Below are positions 8,289 through 15,615 of a DNA stretch of 20,842 bases, piece by piece. Position 1 is the stretch's first letter. Every line of letters begins with the position of its first letter. The notes beneath the pieces were generated by a model. The model saw only the letters and a list, made by a program, of their open reading frames with translations, was not told the DNA's origin and searched no databases. Made by a program: the position numbers and the translations under genes. This DNA comes from DATDVH01 sp035290045. GTDB lineage: Bacteria > Patescibacteriota > Microgenomatia > UBA1406 > HO2-37-13b. The stretch covers positions 1 through 20,842 of the forward strand of contig DATDVH010000063.1 of assembly GCA_035290045.1 (NCBI GenBank), given 5' to 3'.

Positions 8289-10391
8289 ATGGCACAACAA
8301 CAAAGTATTACTAAAAATCGTAATGTAACAAGTGATAAAATTCGCAATATCGGGGTGATAGCTCACATTGATGCCGGAAAAACAACCACAACTGAACGAC
8401 TCCTTTTTTATACGGGACGAACATATAAGATAGGGGATATTGATGAAGGAACTACTCAGATGGACTGGATGCCTCAAGAAAGAGAACGGGGAATTACCAT
8501 AGTCTCTGCGGCAACTACGACTTTTTGGAAGGATACGCGCATTAATATTATTGATACTCCAGGTCATGTAGATTTTACTGCTGAAGTAGAACGCTCACTA
8601 CGCGTACTTGATGGAGGTGTTGTTGTGTTTGACGCTGAGGAAGGAGTACAAAGTCAGTCAGAAACTGTTTGGCGACAAGCAGATAAATATAACGTTCCTC
8701 GTATCTGTTTTGTCAATAAAATGGATAAGATCGGAGCGCATTTTGAAAAAACTATAGACGAGATTAAAAACCGTTTGGGCGCAAAACCAGCAGTCATGGT
8801 ATTTCCTATTGGAAAAGAACAAAGTTTTGTAGGAGTTGTTGACCTTTTGACTCAAAAAACATTCATCTGGGGTGATGACCCGAGCGGAGTCAAATATAAA
8901 GTTCAAGACACTATTCCAGATGATATAAAGGATGCAGTTTTCCGAGCACGGAATACATTGATTGAAACCATTTGCGAACAAGATGACAGACTTTTGGATA
9001 CCTATCTGAAAGGTGAACACATCGCAGTTGAAGATATTAAATCAGCTCTTCGTAAAGCAACTATCGCATATACATTGGTTCCTATCTATTGCGGATCGTC
9101 TCTTCGCAACAAAGGAGTTCAATTGATACTTGATGCAATTGTAGATTACCTTCCCTCACCTGCTGATTTGAAAGAAATTAAAGGAATTGATCCAATAACT
9201 AAAGAAGAAATAACAAGAAAATTAGTTAATGAAGAAAAATTTTCAGCTCTTGCATTCAAAATTCAACTTGACCCTCACGTTGGAAAAATTACCTATACTC
9301 GTATATATTCAGGCACTCTTGAATCTGGGTCATATGTTTATAACGCATTAAAAAGAGTAAAGGAACGAGTATCGCGTATATTACTTATGCATGCAAATAA
9401 TAGAGAAGAGATAGATAAAGCATACGCGGGAGAAATAGTCGCGTTAGTCGGACCAAAAGACACAAAAACAGGAAATACCCTGTGCGACGAACAAGAGAGG
9501 ATTATTCTTGAGGAGATTACCTTTCCCGAACCAGTTATATCTTTGGCAGTTGAGCCAAAGACAAAAGCAGATCAGGAGAAAATGTCACACAGCTTACAAA
9601 GACTTTCTGAAGAAGATCCTACCTTCAAGGTGAAAGTTGATCAGGAAACGGGACAAACTATCATGTCGGGTATGGGAGAATTGCATCTTGAGATATTAGT
9701 TGATAGGATGCGCCGTGAAATGGGTATGAATGTGAATGTCGGAAAACCTCAAGTTGCATATAAAGAAACAATACAACATGCCTCAGGAGGAGAAGGAAAA
9801 TATATCAAACAAACCGGTGGACACGGACAATATGGTCATTGCATCATCACTCTTGAACCACTCGGGAGGGGAGAAGGGTTTAAATTTGTCAATAAGATTA
9901 AAGGAGCGGCTATCCCTAACGAATTTATTCCTTCCGTTGAAAAAGGAGTCAAAGAAGCTGTTGATAAAGGATTGCTTTTGGGGTATCCTGTCGTTGACGT
10001 ACAGATTACTTTACACGATGGTACGTATCATGACGTTGATTCTTCAGATATAGCTTTTAAGATAGCAGGATCTATGGCTTTTCAAGATGCGGCAAAAAAA
10101 GCATCCCTCACACTTTTGGAACCTATCATGAAACTTGAAGTAGTAGTGCCTGAAGAATTTATGGGTGTTTCAATTGGCGATTTATCCAGTAAACGCGGTA
10201 AAATACTAGGAACTGACAAACGCAATAATGTAGTCATAATCAAAGCATATACTCCACTTGCTGAAATGTCAGGATATGCGACACAAATTCGTTCATTGAC
10301 TCAAGGTCGTGGATTCTTCTACATGGAGCCTTCACACTACGAAGAAGTCCCTAAAAACATTGTCCAAAAAATGCTTGAAGCAAGAGTTTAA
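8289..10391 (+). CDS. fusA: Elongation factor G
   Basis: Translational GTPase that drives ribosome translocation, and ribosome recycling with RRF. It has 700 residues, the normal length. G1 AHIDAGKT is at 25-32, the switch I region ends RERGIT, G3 DTPGH is at 89-93 and G4 NKMD at 143-146. Domain IV carries GGHGQYGHC and domain V PLAEMSGYATQIRSLTQGRG. The ATG at 8289 is 24 nt after rpsG. A TATTCT hexamer lies 4 nt upstream of the ATG but I see no matching -35, so it is most likely co-transcribed with the ribosomal genes. No tuf gene follows; the next ORF starts one base after the stop. Confidence 0.98.
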   Translation: MAQQQSITKNRNVTSDKIRNIGVIAHIDAGKTTTTERLLFYTGRTYKIGDIDEGTTQMDWMPQERERGITIVSAATTTFWKDTRINIIDTPGHVDFTAEVERSLRVLDGGVVVFDAEEGVQSQSETVWRQADKYNVPRICFVNKMDKIGAHFEKTIDEIKNRLGAKPAVMVFPIGKEQSFVGVVDLLTQKTFIWGDDPSGVKYKVQDTIPDDIKDAVFRARNTLIETICEQDDRLLDTYLKGEHIAVEDIKSALRKATIAYTLVPIYCGSSLRNKGVQLILDAIVDYLPSPADLKEIKGIDPITKEEITRKLVNEEKFSALAFKIQLDPHVGKITYTRIYSGTLESGSYVYNALKRVKERVSRILLMHANNREEIDKAYAGEIVALVGPKDTKTGNTLCDEQERIILEEITFPEPVISLAVEPKTKADQEKMSHSLQRLSEEDPTFKVKVDQETGQTIMSGMGELHLEILVDRMRREMGMNVNVGKPQVAYKETIQHASGGEGKYIKQTGGHGQYGHCIITLEPLGRGEGFKFVNKIKGAAIPNEFIPSVEKGVKEAVDKGLLLGYPVVDVQITLHDGTYHDVDSSDIAFKIAGSMAFQDAAKKASLTLLEPIMKLEVVVPEEFMGVSIGDLSSKRGKILGTDKRNNVVIIKAYTPLAEMSGYATQIRSLTQGRGFFYMEPSHYEEVPKNIVQKMLEARV

Positions 10392-10392
10392 T

Positions 10393-10872
10393 ATGTTTGA
10401 AAAAAAAGCTTTTTTTGCTTTTAAACAATTAGCATCACATGCTGTAGGGTATGAGAATGAAGATCAACACGATAGACATAAAATAAAAGAAAAAGATTGC
10501 TCAACAAGTGTTTATTATGAAAAAGGACTGTGGAAATATCACGACAATTATTTTGGCGGAGAGCCGTACGGCGGAAGAGAAGTAATATTCTACGACAATC
10601 AGCCTGTTCATATAATAGTTTATTACGGATGGGTGAATAAAAATGAGGATGCTGATTTGATCTATGGTTTTCTGCGAAAGGCGCTTCAAATCAATACTGA
10701 TCCTTCGTACCCAAGAGGACCAAAAAAATATAAAGAGGGTAAATTTATGTATAAAAATAAACAGAGGGGAGACATAATTTGTTTTTCAGGAAAAGAAGTG
10801 ATTTATCAAAACAAAAAACAAATATATGAGGCTATATATGCTGGAGGTTTAGTTGATCAATTAAAATTGTGA
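10393..10872 (+). CDS. DUF5680 family protein, last gene of the operon
   Basis: A 159-residue soluble protein with no signal peptide or membrane segment. The motif pattern is that of DUF5680 as I recall it: WKYHDNYFGGEPYGGREV (47-64), VYYGWV (76-81), YGFLRKAL (91-98), YPRGPKKY (106-113) and IYAGGLV (148-154). The function of the family is not known to me; it also occurs attached to XRE-type helix-turn-helix domains, which this protein lacks. The ATG at 10393 is one base after the fusA stop, so it should be translated by coupling. A GTG further up in the same frame lies within fusA and is not needed. Its TGA stop (10870-10872) overlaps the 3' end of the tRNA-Lys on the other strand by three bases. 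Confidence 0.8.
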   Translation: MFEKKAFFAFKQLASHAVGYENEDQHDRHKIKEKDCSTSVYYEKGLWKYHDNYFGGEPYGGREVIFYDNQPVHIIVYYGWVNKNEDADLIYGFLRKALQINTDPSYPRGPKKYKEGKFMYKNKQRGDIICFSGKEVIYQNKKQIYEAIYAGGLVDQLKL

Positions 10873-10942
10873 GTCCACAGGGACTCGAACCCTGAACCCA
10901 CTCCTTAAAAGGGAGTTGCTCTACCAGTTGAGCTATGGACCC
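10870..10942 (-). tRNA. tRNA-Lys (anticodon TTT)
   Basis: Read on the minus strand, the acceptor arm is GGGTCCA with TGGACTC (one G-U pair) and discriminator A. The D arm is GCTC-AACTGGTA-GAGC. The anticodon arm is ACTCC-CTTTTAA-GGAGT, giving anticodon TTT. The T arm is CAGGG-TTCGAGT-CCCTG. All four stems close, and the variable loop is short. CCA is not encoded (the genome reads CAA next), so a CCA-adding enzyme is required. The gene is convergent with the operon to its left, whose final stop codon it overlaps. The upstream side (10943-11009) is AT-rich, with TAAAAT 16 nt before the tRNA but no clear -35. Confidence 0.97.
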
Positions 10943-11009
10943 ATCGGATACAGCATGTATTTTAGCAAAAAAAAAGTAAAATTGCACAGGTGAAAAAAAG
11001 CGTATCCTG

Positions 11010-11038
11010 TTGAAAATAATTATATCTAAAGGTATTCT
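11010..11038 (+). promoter_or_regulatory. Promoter giving a leaderless mRNA for the PurM-like gene
   Basis: TTGAAA (11010-11015) and TATTCT (11033-11038) are 17 bases apart, matching consensus at 5/6 and 4/6. The ATG at 11046 begins 7 bases after the -10, where transcription should start. The same TTG could be read as an alternative start codon in frame, but as part of a -35 box it cannot be on the mRNA. Confidence 0.6.
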
Positions 11039-11045
11039 GAAATCA

Positions 11046-12143
11046 ATGAGACGATCACCAGATAATACATCAGGAGTGAATTATGATATTGCTGATCCTG
11101 CAAAAATTTTTGCTCAAAAAAGCGCGCTCGAAACTAAAAATAACCTATCAAAAAACTATAAAGAAATTACAGAAAGCCGTGGAGAATCCTCTTATGTATT
11201 TGATATGGGTACTCACTACATCTCCTTTGTACAAGAAGGGCTGGGAAGTAAAAATCTCATCGCAGACGAAATGTATCTCCTCACTGGAAAAAACTACTAT
11301 AGTCAAATTGCACAAGATGCCGTAGCTTCCATAATAAATGATCTCATTACCAGTGGAGCACAACCATTAGTACTCAATGCTTATTGGAGTATGCACCATT
11401 ATAAATGGTTGAGAGATCAAAAGAGGACGCAACATCTTATAATCGGTTGGCAGAAAGCATGTAATAAAGCTGGAGTCGTATGGGGAGGAGGAGAGATGCA
11501 ATCTCTATCAGGGATTATAAAAACAGGAAAAATAGAGCTTGCAGGTTCTGCAATAGGCGTTATCACGCCTAAAAAACGTCTCACCACAGGTAAAAAACTC
11601 CGTTCAGGGGATTGCATTATTTTATTGGCAAGCTCAGGTATTCATACCAATGCTCTGACCCGAGCAAGAAAAATCGCGTACAACCTGACTTCAGGATTAC
11701 TTACTCTTGTAGATGGAAACACATTTGGATCTCTTCTCCTAAAACCTAGTTATATTTATTCAAAATTAGTACAAGATCTCTTTGAGCACAACATAGATAT
11801 TCATTATATGATACATATTACCGGTCATGGATGGAGAAAATTGATGAGAGCGAGAGAAAATTTTACGTATAGAATCAATACAATTCCTCCTATACCTTCC
11901 GAGATTGCGTTTATTCAAGAGAAGACGAAAATGAGTCATGAGGAAATGTATTCAACGTTTAATATGGGAGCGGGATTTGCAATTTTCATTCCGGAAAAAG
12001 AGGTGGCAAAAGTCATACTCCTCTCCAAAAAACACTCCATTCAAGCATATGATGCAGGAATAGTTGAAAGAGGTAAAAAAAGAATAATTATTGAAAAGAA
12101 AGATATTGTCTTCACAGAAGACTCCTTGCGTTTAAGAATATAA
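11046..12143 (+). CDS. PurM-like (AIR synthetase family) protein
   Basis: A 365-residue member of the PurM/AIR synthetase superfamily. Homology is clear throughout: SGVNYDIADP near the N-terminus (PurM: SGVxYxxxDP), SIINDLITSGAQPL (PurM: NDixxxGAxPL), GDCIILLASSGIHTNAL (PurM: GDxLixLxSSGxHSNG), LLKPSYIY, HITGHG (PurM: HITGGG) and MYSTFNMGAGFAI. The enzyme makes aminoimidazole ribotide from FGAM with ATP. Two family motifs differ: the usual GGETAEMPG is GGGEMQSLSG, and ITGGG is ITGHG. No other purine gene is nearby. It could therefore be a true PurM or a divergent relative acting on another substrate, so I give no symbol. The start at 11046 is chosen over TTG 11010 because the latter is part of the -35 box. 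Confidence 0.8.
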   Translation: MRRSPDNTSGVNYDIADPAKIFAQKSALETKNNLSKNYKEITESRGESSYVFDMGTHYISFVQEGLGSKNLIADEMYLLTGKNYYSQIAQDAVASIINDLITSGAQPLVLNAYWSMHHYKWLRDQKRTQHLIIGWQKACNKAGVVWGGGEMQSLSGIIKTGKIELAGSAIGVITPKKRLTTGKKLRSGDCIILLASSGIHTNALTRARKIAYNLTSGLLTLVDGNTFGSLLLKPSYIYSKLVQDLFEHNIDIHYMIHITGHGWRKLMRARENFTYRINTIPPIPSEIAFIQEKTKMSHEEMYSTFNMGAGFAIFIPEKEVAKVILLSKKHSIQAYDAGIVERGKKRIIIEKKDIVFTEDSLRLRI

Positions 12144-12156
12144 AAAGAGAATCGTA

Positions 12157-12162
12157 TATAAT
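12157..12162 (+). promoter_or_regulatory. Possible -10 box before the tandem hairpins
   Basis: A perfect TATAAT that would start transcription near 12169, just before the first hairpin. I could not find a convincing -35 at 16-18 bases, so this is a weak promoter call. Confidence 0.35.
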
Positions 12163-12172
12163 AAAATGTATA

Positions 12173-12216
12173 CCCATCGTAGTTCAGTTTGCAAAGCAAA
12201 ATGAACGTACGAAGGG
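12173..12216 (+). ncRNA. Hairpin 1 of a structured leader or small RNA
   Basis: CCC-a-TCGTA-GTTCA-g-TTTGC, loop AAA, GCAAA-a-TGAAC-g-TACGA-a-GGG. Four helical segments of 3, 5, 5 and 5 bp (18 bp) are broken only by two mismatches and one bulged G. No T-tract follows, so it does not look like a terminator. Confidence 0.5.
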
Positions 12217-12218
12217 TT

Positions 12219-12269
12219 ATGCCGCTTACAGATGAAGTAAGTTGTTACAATTTCATCTGAAAGCGGTAT
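12219..12269 (+). ncRNA. Hairpin 2, ending directly at the start codon of the next gene
   Basis: ATGCCGCTT-a-CAGATGAA-GTAA, loop GTTG, TTAC-aat-TTCATCTG-a-AAGCGGTAT: segments of 9 (one G-U), 8 and 4 bp, 21 pairs in all. Its last base (12269) is followed at once by the ATG at 12270. Two bases separate it from hairpin 1. A 19-codon ORF (12201-12260, beginning MNVRRVMPLT) runs through both hairpins and could be a leader peptide or chance. Confidence 0.5.
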
Positions 12270-13094
12270 ATGAGTTTCATTTCAAATAAAAGATTCTTAA
12301 ATAATATTATAATTTTGTCTTTAATAGGTATTTTAATTATTTCTCTTAAAAATTATGCATTTTCAAAAAATACAGATACTATTAAAATCACTTCTTTTTA
12401 TCCTTCGCCTACCCTTTCAAATAGAGAATTAACTGACCCATACGTCCCCTGTATAAACCGTTATATGAGTTTTGATACAAAAAATACATGGAGATATAAA
12501 ATAACGACATTTTTTCATGATGACAATCAGGATAAACAATCCTCTGAATTTTTTACTACTAAGATTATTCAGACAACACCAAGTTCTTTTCTTTTTGAGT
12601 CTCGCTATGATGCAAAAAAAGAAACGGTAAAAACTCTTGTGCAATGTAAAAAAAGCGGAATATACGGTAGTCCTTTTCCGATCTTTATGACAACAGATGT
12701 GAATTTAATGAATGCTATAGATTATGCTCAATTCAATCAATCAATACGTCTCTTTCCTCCGAATAAAGAACTAAAAAAAGGAGAAACATGGCAGACTACG
12801 ATCAATCTTGATCATTTACTTTCTCCTCCTATTCCATTATCGCCAGTCTTATATAATACAGTGATCAACAATCAAGTAAATTCTTTTTCATATCGTACAA
12901 ATGTACCTACCACACAAATACGGACAGATGTCGTATTTTCCGATGAAATGCTGAAAAATTTGAATGATATGACCGACAATCTCTATACCATGTCTTTCGC
13001 AGAAGGAATTGGAATAATTAATTTTAACATGAATATAAATATTGATGAAATCGGCATTTATAAAACTACAGTTCAGCTGATAGATTTTAATTAA
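12270..13094 (+). CDS. Exported or membrane-anchored protein of unknown function
   Basis: I do not recognise the family. The 274-residue product has a hydrophobic N-terminal segment (about 10-29, IIILSLIGILIISL) after a short positive region. It is thus either a signal peptide or a single anchor, with the rest outside. There is no lipobox cysteine. The mature part is rich in Ser, Thr, Asn and aromatic residues. It contains two cysteines (VPC at about 50 and VQC at about 117) that could pair. The stretch MSFDTKNTWRYKIT and the later KKGETWQTTINL resemble the 'W-x-Y' strands of small beta-rich secreted proteins. Immediately upstream are two large hairpins, the second ending at the start codon. 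There is no Shine-Dalgarno. It converges with the DedA gene, 19 nt away, and no terminator is visible in the gap. Confidence 0.75.
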   Translation: MSFISNKRFLNNIIILSLIGILIISLKNYAFSKNTDTIKITSFYPSPTLSNRELTDPYVPCINRYMSFDTKNTWRYKITTFFHDDNQDKQSSEFFTTKIIQTTPSSFLFESRYDAKKETVKTLVQCKKSGIYGSPFPIFMTTDVNLMNAIDYAQFNQSIRLFPPNKELKKGETWQTTINLDHLLSPPIPLSPVLYNTVINNQVNSFSYRTNVPTTQIRTDVVFSDEMLKNLNDMTDNLYTMSFAEGIGIINFNMNINIDEIGIYKTTVQLIDFN

Positions 13095-13113
13095 CCAACA
13101 CCCGTATGTTATT

Positions 13114-13755
13114 CTATTTTCTAAAAAGTTTAACCAACGTTCGAATGAGTTGAATACGGTCTTTTTTATTTTTTATAATATGAATAAGATGCGGAGATAC
13201 TGAAAGCATAATAATACCTATGACAATAGGAAAAAGATATGTATCAACATCAGGGATAAGATTTCCAAGAAAATAACCGGCTAAAGTCAATCCGACAGCC
13301 CAAATCATACCTCCTACTATATTAAAAACAATAAATACCGAATACTTCATATCTCCCATTCCAGCCACAATAGGAGCGAACGTACGTATAATCGGAAGAA
13401 AACGCGCAAGCACAATAGTTTTTTTACCATGTTTTTCATAAAATTGCCGAGCTTTTATCAGATGATCTTTATGAAAAATGAGCGAATCTTTTCTTTGAAA
13501 CAATTTTTTTCCAACCTTTTGTCCAAACAAATATCCCACGCTATCTCCAAGCACCGCCGCGATAAATGAAAGAATAGTTAGTATTTTAATATCAAATATA
13601 TGTTGAGACGCAAGAAATCCAGCAGTAAAAAGCAAACTATCTCCTGGTAAAAAAAAACCGATCAGCAAACCTGATTCGGCAAATATTATAGCAGTAATCC
13701 CAATATAGCCAAGTGCAGGAATCAATTCTGTAAACGAAAGAGTGAAAAATGACAT
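13114..13755 (-). CDS. DedA family membrane protein
   Basis: A 213-residue polytopic inner-membrane protein of the DedA/SNARE-associated (VTT domain) family. The signatures are ESG at 27-29 followed by LPGDS (36-40), GDSVGYLFG (70-78) and ARFLPIIRTFAPIVAG (117-132). There are further hydrophobic segments at about 139-165 and 172-190, and a basic C-terminal tail. Some DedA members recycle undecaprenyl phosphate or move phospholipids across the membrane; which lipid this one handles cannot be told from sequence. The ATG at 13755 has no Shine-Dalgarno. A TATACT hexamer lies 9 nt upstream, so the mRNA should be leaderless or have only 2-3 extra bases. It is divergent from the small membrane protein at 13782, only 26 bp away. 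Confidence 0.9.
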   Translation of the reverse strand: MSFFTLSFTELIPALGYIGITAIIFAESGLLIGFFLPGDSLLFTAGFLASQHIFDIKILTILSFIAAVLGDSVGYLFGQKVGKKLFQRKDSLIFHKDHLIKARQFYEKHGKKTIVLARFLPIIRTFAPIVAGMGDMKYSVFIVFNIVGGMIWAVGLTLAGYFLGNLIPDVDTYLFPIVIGIIMLSVSPHLIHIIKNKKDRIQLIRTLVKLFRK

Positions 13756-13762
13756 AAGAATA

Positions 13763-13779
13763 ACAGTATACTATACTGT
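13763..13779. promoter_or_regulatory. Palindromic divergent promoter between the DedA gene and the small membrane protein gene
   Basis: ACAGTATA-C-TATACTGT is a perfect 17-base palindrome that holds -10 hexamers in both directions. Leftward, TATACT (13770-13765) has TTGAAG 18 bases up. Rightward, TATACT at 13772-13777 has ATGACA (13749-13754) 17 bases up, and a second TATACT overlaps at 13767-13772. Only 26 bases separate the two ATGs, so both transcripts must be (nearly) leaderless. The two promoters overlap and should exclude each other or share an operator. Confidence 0.55.
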
Positions 13780-13781
13780 AT

Positions 13782-14096
13782 ATGTCAGCTTCAACTCACC
13801 TCCTCGCGTCGACAGTCATACGTCTTTTGGTTCTGGTATTTCTGATCATCGCGATGCTTGCAATGATCATATATATACCTCCGACTACCGTATATATAAT
13901 TACCCTTTTTTTCTTTCTCCTCGCTCTTTGGTTGTTTGTCGCTTGCTCTCAAGTAGTATCAAATAGCACATCCTGCATCATAACTATCAGTATAATCTGC
14001 ACATTGTTGCTTCAGGTTGTGCGCATCCTTGATTTTTTTATATTCCTTCTCATGAGTGCATTAACCATACTACTTATAAGAGTAGTTAAAAAATAA
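13782..14096 (+). CDS. Small polytopic membrane protein, unknown
   Basis: A 104-residue, highly hydrophobic protein with probably three to four membrane segments (about 12-33, 35-55, 64-80 and 82-100), a short polar N-terminus and a VVKK end. I recognise no family. The start is set by the ATG at 13782, directly behind the divergent palindromic promoter. Overlapping alternative frames exist but are less hydrophobic and lack a promoter match. It is followed 28 nt later by the glycosyltransferase, which has its own -10 box, so the two may be expressed separately or together. A role with the glycosyltransferase in the envelope is only a guess from position. Confidence 0.65.
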   Translation: MSASTHLLASTVIRLLVLVFLIIAMLAMIIYIPPTTVYIITLFFFLLALWLFVACSQVVSNSTSCIITISIICTLLLQVVRILDFFIFLLMSALTILLIRVVKK

Positions 14097-14109
14097 AGCT
14101 CATATTGTT

Positions 14110-14118
14110 TGATATAAT
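14110..14118 (+). promoter_or_regulatory. Extended -10 promoter giving a leaderless glycosyltransferase mRNA
   Basis: TGaTATAAT is a perfect extended -10. The last base of TATAAT (14118) is followed by six bases and then the ATG at 14125, so the A of ATG is the expected +1. No good -35 is present at 17 bases, as is common for extended -10 promoters. Confidence 0.6.
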
Positions 14119-14124
14119 GACAAC

Positions 14125-15606
14125 ATGACGAAAACTTTTGTAAACTCTCGTTTTTTCTATCGTATCGCAGAAAGTATTGTTCCTGCGCTCACATGGATCA
14201 TCATCACTTTTCCATTGTGGTTTTCTCCTTTTCATCCGGCGATAGTTGCTTATTTTATTCTTGCATTTATTCTCTATTTTCTCTATAAATCAATTCGCAC
14301 CATGTATTATGCAGTCATCTCATATACCCTTATCAATCAAGCAGGAAAAATAGACTGGCTGAGCCGCCTCACAAAAATTCCTCTTCACTCAAAAATGTAC
14401 CATTTTTTTATCATCACTAATTACAAAGAGTCAGTTGATAAAATGATACGCACGATTGAATACATTCAAAACCAGAAATACGCGAAGGAAAAAATGTCTA
14501 TTGTCTTAGCTATGGAAGCACGTGAAGGACAGGCAGCACATGAACGTTCACGTATACTGCATGAAAAATTTTCCCACTGTTTTGGCGGTTTTGAGACAGT
14601 GTATCATACACTTCAAGAAGGAGAAATCGCGGGAAAAGCAAGTAACGAATCATACGCCGCACGCCATATCGCGCGCAAAATTAAAAACCAAAATATTAAC
14701 CCGAAAAATGTGTTGATAACTATTTGTGATGCAGACAGTCTATTACCCAATGAATATCTCGCCTATACCACGACTGCTTTCTTGGAAGATACAGAACGAG
14801 CATATCATTTTTATTGCGCACCAGTCTTTTTATACAATAATTTCTGGAAGCTTCCACTCCCTATCCGCGTACAAGCAACTCTCTCATCAATATTACGATT
14901 ATCTTTTTTGTCTCAAAAAAATCATCTCATACAAATATCAACCTACACGGTCAATTTATGGCTTTTACAAGAAGTTGATTTTTGGGATGTAGATATTATT
15001 CCTGAAGATTGGCATATTTGGTTGCAGGCGTTTTTTAAGTATGGATCGCGTGTAGAGACAATCCCTATATATTTACCTATCTCTGCTGATGCAACGCTTG
15101 GTACTACTCTTTTTAAGACTTTTAAAAATCGATATGAGCAGGAAAAAAGATGGTCGTGGGGCGTATCTGATATTCCTTATGCCATCATCCGTTTTTTTGA
15201 TACTCCTCGTGTGCCGCTTATGCTGAAAATAAGAAAAATTTTTCAAATCGCAGAGACTCATTTATTATGGCCTACTACTTTTTTTGTACTCACCATATCT
15301 GCATCGCTCCCTGCCCTCATCAATCCAAGTTTCAAACGCACCGTAATGGGACTTTTGCTTCCCAAGCTTTCCTCATTTATTTTGACAATTTCTTCCTCAT
15401 TGCTTCTCGTATTTCTCTATTTTGATCATAAAATGAGATCACGACTCAATATCAAAACCAAAGCAATCCAGCTTCCCATTCTCTTTATTCAATGGTATTT
15501 ACTCCCCATCATCTCTTTTTTCTTCTCGTCGCTCCCCGCGCTTGAGGCGCATACACGAATGCTATTGGGGAAAAAACTTGAATATAAAGTAACTGAGAAA
15601 ATATAG
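14125..15606 (+). CDS. Membrane-bound family 2 glycosyltransferase, processive type
   Basis: A 493-residue membrane enzyme with a cytoplasmic GT-A catalytic domain of the GT2 kind. Two membrane segments lie near the N-terminus (about 18-35 and 38-58), then the catalytic part, then a C-terminal membrane region (about 385-475, three to four segments). The motifs of processive GT2 enzymes are present: DAD at 202-204 (the DxD metal/nucleotide site), ED at 294-295 (catalytic base) and QEKRW at 339-343 (QxxRW). It probably transfers sugars from a nucleotide donor to a growing surface polysaccharide, as cellulose or hyaluronan synthases do. The sugar cannot be told from sequence. The gene has its own leaderless-type promoter and converges with msrB, 9 nt away, with no terminator visible. 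Confidence 0.85.
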   Translation: MTKTFVNSRFFYRIAESIVPALTWIIITFPLWFSPFHPAIVAYFILAFILYFLYKSIRTMYYAVISYTLINQAGKIDWLSRLTKIPLHSKMYHFFIITNYKESVDKMIRTIEYIQNQKYAKEKMSIVLAMEAREGQAAHERSRILHEKFSHCFGGFETVYHTLQEGEIAGKASNESYAARHIARKIKNQNINPKNVLITICDADSLLPNEYLAYTTTAFLEDTERAYHFYCAPVFLYNNFWKLPLPIRVQATLSSILRLSFLSQKNHLIQISTYTVNLWLLQEVDFWDVDIIPEDWHIWLQAFFKYGSRVETIPIYLPISADATLGTTLFKTFKNRYEQEKRWSWGVSDIPYAIIRFFDTPRVPLMLKIRKIFQIAETHLLWPTTFFVLTISASLPALINPSFKRTVMGLLLPKLSSFILTISSSLLLVFLYFDHKMRSRLNIKTKAIQLPILFIQWYLLPIISFFFSSLPALEAHTRMLLGKKLEYKVTEKI

Positions 15607-15615
15607 TTATAAGAT

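Noticed and set aside
10309..10392. GTG start extending the DUF5680 gene 28 codons into fusA
   Set aside because: The extension is out-of-frame fusA sequence; the ATG one base after the fusA stop fits the family N-terminus.
12201..12260. 19-codon ORF as a confirmed leader peptide gene
   Set aside because: No ribosome binding site, no run of a regulatory amino acid, and it overlaps the hairpins; too short to support as a gene.
12173..12269. Tandem hairpins as rho-independent terminators of the PurM-like gene
   Set aside because: Neither is followed by a T-tract, and the second runs directly into a start codon.
13742..13966. 74-codon ORF overlapping the small membrane protein gene
   Set aside because: It overlaps the dedA start and the better hydrophobic frame starting at 13782, and has no initiation signal of its own.
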